The notes under the pieces: generated by a model
The model's input: the letters and a program-made list of their open reading frames with translations, nothing else
The model's database searches: none
Told to the model about the DNA's origin: nothing
Position numbers and translations under genes: made by a program
Part shown: piece by piece, positions 57,361-64,000 of the stretch
Position numbering within the stretch: position 1 is the first letter of the stretch
Layout of the letters: each line of letters opens with the position of its first letter
Source of the DNA: Siphonodentalium dalli
Taxonomy: Eukaryota > Mollusca > Scaphopoda > Gadilida > Siphonodentaliidae
Length of the DNA: 64,000 nt
Assembly (NCBI GenBank): GCA_032622095.1
Contig: CP136061.1
Location: forward strand, 13,841,287-13,905,286
Reading direction: 5' to 3'

Positions 57361-58677
57361 GAGTATTTCATATCAATCAAATCTTTGATCTCCCCGAAAC
57401 AACAACAGCTGAAATTGTATCAGCATGTGCTGAGTTCTCCAATAAACATTGCTTCGGTTCTTTCAGATATATTTATGGTACTGATGTCATTTGCTATAAA
57501 GGAAACAGCTTACGCACATAAACACATCATAAACTTATCAATCAAAGAAGGAATAGTGCAGACGAAAACGAAAATCTCTTGAGTTGTTCAAAGATATAAA
57601 CAATAACACGTGCGATAATACAACAAACTATAGACAAATCAGCATCTTGCCAGCTTTTTCGAAAATTATCGAAAATTTCATGAATAAAGGTCTAAGATCT
57701 TTCTTAACAACATGTGATATACTACATAACAAATAATTCGGCTTCAGAGAAAATCATTTGGCAACACATCCCTTAATATATCTGTTAAATCGAAGTTGCT
57801 GATAACAACAAAACGATCAGAAACTCGACTCTAGCAATTTTTATCGACCTGTCCAAAGCATTTTACACGATTAGCCATGAGATACGTCAGTACGGCATTA
57901 GTGGAATTACAAAAAATCTGGTTGAAAAGCTATTTAGATGGGAGGTAACAATACGCTGGAATCGAAAATAAAAAATATAACTTGCTCAAACTGTGCCACA
58001 TTGATATATTCTAGGACCCGTTATAAGTATTATGTATCCCAAATATATGTCCAATAGCAGGTGCTTACATCTCTGACACAACTCTTTATATATCCGGCCA
58101 TAACTATCGGAAAATTGAAAAAACAAGTTAATACGGAATTGATCAAAATTATCATTGGTGTCGTAGCAACAAATCAGCAATTAATGCATCAAAAAGTAAA
58201 TACACGTTATTATACCCAACTAGTAATGTTTTCAAATGGAGTAATCTTAAACAAGCCCCTGACGCGAGTAGGTAATTCTAGATCTGAACAATCTCTCAAA
58301 TTTCTTGGTATTACACTTGCTGAGTATCTCACCTTTAAACATCACATACCTATGCTAAGTGCCAAAATATACAATGCATTATATTTCATAAATAGAGTAA
58401 AGCAAATTGTCTAACCAATAACTGCCTGACAACACTATACTTCTCTTTGATCAACAGTTATCTCATATATAGTTTGTCAATCTTGGTTCATGTCGATACA
58501 GGAGGCACTATCAGTAAACAACTGAAAAGGTCAACCAGAATTATATCCAATATATCATACAGAAGTCACACATAACCCATTGTTCTGTATGAAAATATTT
58601 TGAAATTCCACGACTTATATCAAGTACAAGTTGCGACGTTTATTTATCGTTTTTAAGACATGAATTACAGTTATATA
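57297..58677 (+). pseudogene. Decayed CR1/Jockey-group LINE, right arm
   Basis: Mirror copy of 49461-50870. The best frame is 58061-58414 with SLKFLGITLAEYLTFKHHIPML and YNALYFINRVKQI, the post-RT region. Earlier text includes ETTTAEIVSACAEFSNKHCFG near 57390-57450 and the NYR-ISILPAFSKIIENFM region near 57620-57680. It is cut by the transposon at 58678 and resumes at 61442. Confidence 0.85.
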
Positions 58678-61437
58678 TCGTGGGGTTAGATCAACAAGGT
58701 ACCATGTAGGTTTTTTAAAGTTCTGAGATAATCGCAAAACAAAGTTTAAAGTTGTCGATTAACAAATACCATTGGTCTGCGTATTGAGTCTTTGTTGCCA
58801 TATTATTGACCAAGGTCATTTATAAGATAGTACCTTGTTGCATAGCTAGTTTTGGAATATTCTGAATGCAACAAGCTTCCATCTCATGACATGATGCCTG
58901 TTGCATTCACATATTTGCAAATATCTCATCACATAATTGAAGCCTAAACAGATAACCAGAGCAATTAGTATTCATTAGCATAATTATTTGTTAACCATGC
59001 AAGTTTCATGCAAACTAATTATATCATTGTGTTCTTACCAGATTTTAGTCCCTGTTTACTGATCATCAGCAAGTATAAGTATAGAATATACAGTTTTTCA
59101 CTCTATAAAAATAATCTAGATTACAAACGATCTATTTCCCTTGAAAAGTGAAAGTAGCTAAATCCAATGATACAGTAAGAATATCTAGAATAATGTACAC
59201 GATAGAAGATCAGATATACTAATCACTTTCCGAAAAGTTAGGATTTGCCAATCTATCTTTGGTTGATTTGCTGGTGGGTAGTTGCTGTAGTATTGGTGAT
59301 ATTCTAAGTTCAGGATTAATGTCCGCCTGACATAAGGACTCCAAGTCATTCTTTGTTGCAATGGAAATAGGGAGTTTAGCTGCATAAAACTGTTTGTTTG
59401 AATATTTTCCCATGTTTGACCGAGGTCTTACAACTTTTAGTTCCTGGAAATTGTTTTCATCAAATGTGTAGTTAATGTCAATATGCTTTCTGCTGAATCT
59501 TTACGCACCTGGACCCATCGCAGATGCAGCCAATTAATTCTCCCCCTTGATCTTGATCTTCGTGCCCCTCATGTTGTCTGATTTAAGCGTTTTCATATCA
59601 GAAAAATCATTATATTTATTGGGTATTATAATGTATGGATTCGATTTTTCGAGCCATTGCAATTATTGTACCCCATTGTCTCGGAACATATACCTCTGTA
59701 CATTTTTTCGCCCTCTCAATCGCAGATTGTATCCAGTCAGATTCCATGTGAGAATGTCCGGGTACAAAGAATTTATGGTTGATTTTTGTTATATGGTTGT
59801 GTATGTTTAAGCCATACAACATACCGCTTGCAACATATTGGTTGCGATTTTGTCCTCCGCAAGTATCTGAATAATATGATATTTCTTTAACTGCCTTGTT
59901 TTGTTCTGCCACTGAAATTATGTTATTTATCAGGCAACTACCAATTTCATTTGAGCCCCTTGCTCCTTGTACTTCATCGCATAAGTAACAAGTACCCTTT
60001 TTGTCAGCCAAAGACAAGAATGACAGGTTATAGCATGAAAGCTTTCGTTTATAATATAGCACGCCCACCAGCGAACATGGAGTGGTCAAGACTGATTGCA
60101 AATCGAATGTAGCAACGTGGAAAGATTTGTCATTTTGGCGTTTTCTTTGTCCTTCTCTTTCTCTTGTCTGGCTAGATCCTTCATTTTTCTGTGGTTGTTA
60201 TATTTCTCAGTGTCTCCATCTTCTAGCAATCCACCTAATTGTTTTCGGTCATATGTCGTGCAGACTACACATTGATCCCTTTGTGGGTTGTGAAAAGATA
60301 AATTATAATTTTCACAAAAGGTCCTCCTGTATAATGACTCAGAGACTGGACATTTAGTGTCTCTGAAATAGCGATCCTTCAAAAGTCTATACATAATCTT
60401 TATATTAAGCTCCCGACCCAAGTAAAGCTTTCTAGAATCTTTGCGAGCGTAGTGTGACTCCATTGTTGGAAATCATTTGATATGTGAATGAATTAACTCC
60501 AGACATCTGAAATAATAAATGTAAATAATATATTATCTCATTGGTCACAACCACAGATTTAAAGAATATATTTGGGACAACACGAAAAATTACCACAAAT
60601 ATACATTGTAAACATGCTGTTGACTATAAATGTTGACGTGGACATCAAAATTTACTGCAAATTACATGTGGTGGTCTGATATTTTAGGCAGAAGTTATAA
60701 TAATTTGACTTGATTATTACATAGATGCATATTACTAGTATAACAAAATGGGTAAACACTCAATAAAATGTCAAATTAAATTGAGCGATCACATGTGTTA
60801 TACCTTTAAGTTCACATGTCAGCCATTAACAGCGATTGGAATTAACTGCTAATTGTAAGGTACATTCGAAGTGCACAATATACAAGACAAAGGACATAAA
60901 AAACATAACATACCTTTAATAATGCCAGTGTAAGATCTTCAGTGCTTCAGAATCAGTCAGTTAGTATGATTGAGGTAAAGAATGTTGTATACTCCCATGG
61001 TCCTAGAGAACTGCTTGTTAAGTGAACAATGTCTGTTACTTTCCAACAAACAATCATATTTTTATATGTACAAGCTTCCTTATCATTATACAAAAACACA
61101 TTGTGATATCTGCTACCAAGCCAATAACAAGGTGCTATAAGTTTTAAGTGGAAGAAATTGATACCAATTTAATTACTTCTTATCAGCAATAAGGTGACAT
61201 ATCGAAGATAGCACCTTGTTGCATGCAACAATACCCACATGGTACCTTGTTGCTCTAAACATATTGGCGATAACCAAGATGGTACCTTGTCGTAATTAAT
61301 GAGTAGACAAATTAATTAGTCAAATTGATCTCCAGTATTTTTACACATGAAAGTATAATTAATTTGCATCCCAATTAACAAAAAAACAAATTTTCACCAA
61401 AAAGTCGACATGGTACCTTGTTGCTCTAACCCCACGA
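58678..61437 (-). mobile_element. DUF7869 transposon, inverted second copy
   Basis: 2,760 bases with the same TIRs (one change, TAGATCAAC at the 58678 end), flanked by TATA (58674-58677 and 61438-61441). It was duplicated as part of the palindrome and not by a second transposition, because the surrounding LINE and target site are the same. Confidence 0.88.
59219..60463 (-). pseudogene. DUF7869-type putative transposase, second copy
   Basis: Mirror of 47671-48915 with frames 60086-60463, 59616-60101 and 59219-59413. The frameshifts are in the same places, so they predate the palindrome or are shared by both haplotypes. Substitutions include a Trp in HMESDWIQ (Ser in the other arm), Asp for Glu in LLEDGD and His for Gln in SFHNPQ. 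The SDTCGGQNRN and HMESD motifs are intact. Confidence 0.75.
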
Positions 61438-61441
61438 TATA

Positions 61442-61560
61442 GGATGGAAGGAAGACGGCCCATTTGGCCATGCCACTCCTGTACAACATATCTATGTTCA
61501 CTTTTAAATATTTTATTGTTACAATATGTCTATTTATTTCACGCCGTAGATTTATTTGCC
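61442..61560 (+). mobile_element. 3' end of the LINE in the right arm
   Basis: Continues the LINE of 57297-58677 after the transposon, with GACGGCCCATTTGGCCATGCC and an AT-rich tail. Mirror of 46596-46697. Confidence 0.6.
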
Positions 61561-61702
61561 CGAAATACGCCTAAAAATATGGATATTTGAAACGTTCAAA
61601 AAAAAATCTGTTTTCTTCTAGAAGAATACAAAACTGACAGCCAACTATTTAACACGTGAATTTTCGTGCAATTCTTAAGCTGGTTCTCCCTCGCGAAAGC
61701 GG

Positions 61703-61732
61703 ATTGGACCAATGCAGACGCATTCAACCAAT
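61703..61732 (+). promoter_or_regulatory. CCAAT-box cluster, right arm
   Basis: ATTGG at 61703, CCAAT at 61709 and CCAAT at 61728: mirror of 46430-46459, about 300 bases upstream of the recombinase leader. Conserved despite a 26-base insertion nearby. Confidence 0.35.
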
Positions 61733-62029
61733 CAGGGCGCACTCGTAGCGGAGTTGTAAAATCCGAGTGGGCGGATCTTTGAACTGTCAAATTCTTCGGT
61801 GATTCGAAGAAAATAATTACGATTAAAATTGAAATACTAAAGAAATAAACGTTATATATTATAACTAACTGCTAAAATAGAAATAAAAAATAAATTCAAT
61901 GCTATCAGCACTCTTACAGTGAATTATACGTTAATTTTGTTCATGTAAACAGCGTTTTATGAAGATTTTATCGTCTGAAAATATTTATTTCTTCGTATTT
62001 TCCGTAATTCAGAAATATAAGAAAATAAT

Positions 62030-63985
62030 ATTTAAAATGTATTCACCTTTCCCATTGGGAGATTTTTTATGTTTGTGCATCTGGAGATGAATCGCTGCCT
62101 GAAAGTGACAGACGGTTTGTTGAAAGCATCCTAGCTGATGACTTTCATGTCGTTGAAAATTCTCAATCAGACCAAGAGGTGCCCATGTGACTGCCTCTGT
62201 CCCGGTCACAGCGACGAAAAGTGAAAGTCAACACGATTCCAATGCTCAGCATGAAGTATGTGAACCATCAATAGCAACAAACAACATAAGGGATTTACGA
62301 AACTACATAGCAAGTCAGCGGCATGAGATTAAAGAACTTGAAGTGCAAGGTACGTGTAATGCAGTGCCACAGTTGCAAACAGACAGTACTAGTAATACTT
62401 CTGAGACTGAAGGAGTTCAAAATAAAGAAAATCAACAAACAAATGATGAGAATATTACTTCGAGTACAAGTATGTCAAGTAATACTGAGTTCGCACCGGT
62501 GCAATGTATCTGATCGGAAGAAGTATATGGTGAGTAAAAGAAACCCGAATACAATTAACAAACTGAGCCCTGCAGCAGCAAGCTAACCAAATGGTTGCAA
62601 GTGAAGGGTGAGGTCATAGAACCAGAACAGATTCCACCGACTGAACTGGATGCATATATCGGTGGTTTGTTGCTGACGGCACGTAAGGAAAATGGATCAG
62701 AGTTCGAGCCAGATAGCTTAACATCTTTGCACAGAGGAATTCAGAGACATTTGAAAGAGGCAGAATATGGAGAGTAAATATTGACGATCAATTTCAAATG
62801 AGCAGGGATGTACTGAAATCAAAGCGAAAATAGCTGAAAGAACAGGGTTTTGGGAACAAACCGAACAAAGCGGAGCCATTGACAGAGGAAGAAGAAGAGA
62901 AACTGTGGGAGACAGGGCAATTTGGGGAGCAGTACAACAGAAGCACTATTGAACACTGTGTGGTTTTACAATACAAAACTGCTAGGATTCCGCGGGTCAC
63001 ATGAAAATTCACAATTAAAATTTGGAGATATTGAATTGAAAGTGTACAGTAGTGGGACAGAATATCTTGAGTTCAATGAACGCCTTAGCAAACAAGAGAT
63101 GGAAATTCAACGACGAGGCCATTCAGTCAAAAAATATTTCCAAATGAAGTCAACAAAAACAGATGCCCAATAGAAATGTACAAACTCTATGCAAGAAACC
63201 GACCACAAAAAATGATGGATGCTGGATCTCCTTTTAATATTTCTGTGAATATACATTGGACAACACAAACGAACATTTTATGGTCCAAGGCTCAGCCTAT
63301 TGGTGTAAACAAATTGAAATCTATGGTGAAAGACATGTGCACAAAAGCAGGAATCCCTGGAAATAAAACCAATCATTCGCTGAGGAAGACGATGTGCACA
63401 CAATTACTCCATGCTGGTGTGAACCCCAAAATTATCTCCCAATTATCGGGTCATAAAAATGTCAACAGCTTGAATAACTATGCCGCAGCTACCATAAATC
63501 AGCAGAAAGGGATGTGTGCTATTCCGCAAAGCAACAATCCAAATACCGGTAATACAAATGTGATTGTCTCCAGAGCAATGTGTTCAGCTAATGCAGTTAC
63601 TACCGGTTCTCATAATTTCAAACCACTGATGCCCGTAGCCAATGAGATACCCATCAGTGAAAGTTATTGCAGGGCTTTACTGCCAAGTACCGGGATGAGA
63701 AACACGTATTACAGTGAGGCCACTACTCATTTGAAGGAAGTAGTCCACAATACAGGTACCAGTACAAATACAACATTGAGCAAAGTAGCTACTAGTAACA
63801 CAGTTGAAGAAAGATTGATGCAAGGTGTTTTCAGTAATGCCAACATTTCTGGTGGTACATTTAAAATAACCGTTAACATGCCAAGGGCCAACAGTGGTGA
63901 TTCAGATGCAGAAAGTTCTAATAGGCACAGCAAGAAGAAATACAGAAGAATTGCACGTATTTCATCAGACAGCGAAACAGACTAA
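62030..63985 (+). pseudogene. Tyrosine recombinase, second copy
   Basis: Mirror of 44182-46203. The frame 63176-63985 has NHSLRKTM, LSGHKNVNSLNNYAAA and the Ser/Lys-rich tail. 62922-63173 has the LLGFRGSHE segment; 62595-62777 is the N-terminal core-binding part; 62187-62513 is the Ser/Thr/Gln-rich leader. Here the frame breaks near 63128, where the left arm instead has a 12-base in-frame deletion, so the arms decayed independently at this spot. Other lesions are shared. Confidence 0.82.
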
Positions 63986-64000
63986 TTATTATAAAATTCA

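Larger units (their letters stand above)
55116..64000. repeat. Right arm of palindrome 2, running off the window
   Basis: Inverted copy of 44178-54385. It lacks the SINE and 915 bases of the M/R region and has a 26-base insertion near 61655. Identity appears to be about 98-99 percent in the transposase region by eye. Because it reaches the window end, its outer limit is unknown. Confidence 0.93.

Noticed and set aside
44178..64000. Simple palindromic read chimera
   Set aside because: Arms carry private insertions, deletions and substitutions, which a single fold-back read would not show; misjoined haplotypes remain possible.

Overview
The window looks like transposon-dense intergenic DNA from an animal, most likely a mollusc such as a bivalve or another lophotrochozoan. 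The basis is AT-rich sequence, spliced-eukaryote style non-coding stretches, three families of animal non-LTR retrotransposons, a Ty3/gypsy element, several kinds of TIR elements, a tRNA-derived SINE and GACCTTGACC-type repeats. The species assignment is inference. I see no tRNA, rRNA, CRISPR or bacterial operon, and no host gene I can name. Nearly all coding sequence is broken transposon sequence; the one long intact frame is a LINE ORF1 (30263-31237).

Layout. 1-9100: mostly unassigned DNA with a TIR element (516-1321), a small foldback (5346-5464) and the 3' half of an L1/Tx1-like LINE on the minus strand (5807-8068). 9128-12139: a direct repeat (R) on both sides of a middle segment (M). 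12319-23377: an 11 kb Ty3/gypsy element on the minus strand with LTRs, a 4-bp CCGG target duplication, gag, protease, RT, RNase H, integrase and a third ORF with C2H2-like fingers. It has been hit by a LINE (18202-19352, 13-bp target duplication) and by a TIR element made of palindromic GGTACTCT units (15618-16411).

Two large palindromes dominate the rest. Palindrome 1 has arms 21651-25776 and 31674-37943 around a 5.9 kb spacer holding CR1/Jockey-group LINE sequence. Its right arm carries two private insertions of about 1.08 and 1.06 kb; when these are subtracted, the arms agree to within a few bases. Palindrome 2 has arms 44178-54385 and 55116-64000 (window end), with a 0.7 kb loop lying inside a rearranged copy of the same gypsy element. 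Each arm holds a decayed tyrosine recombinase gene of Crypton/DUF3504 type and, nested in a dead LINE, a complete 2.76 kb DNA transposon.

That transposon is the most interesting item (46698-49456; inverted copy 58678-61437). It has perfect 30-bp TIRs, a TATA target duplication, and subterminal copies of a CAACAAGGTACCAT motif. Its single recognisable gene is a protein of the kind usually annotated only as DUF7869, with an apparent D-D-E/D arrangement. This argues that the family is a DNA transposase.

The loci are related to each other. The flank of the complete gypsy element (9933-12318) recurs at both ends of the palindrome 2 centre, and the other flank (23382-25776) recurs in palindrome 1. 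The window is therefore a set of diverged, inverted segmental copies. Private indels in each arm argue against simple read-through chimeras, but assembly of two haplotypes in inverted orientation is not excluded.
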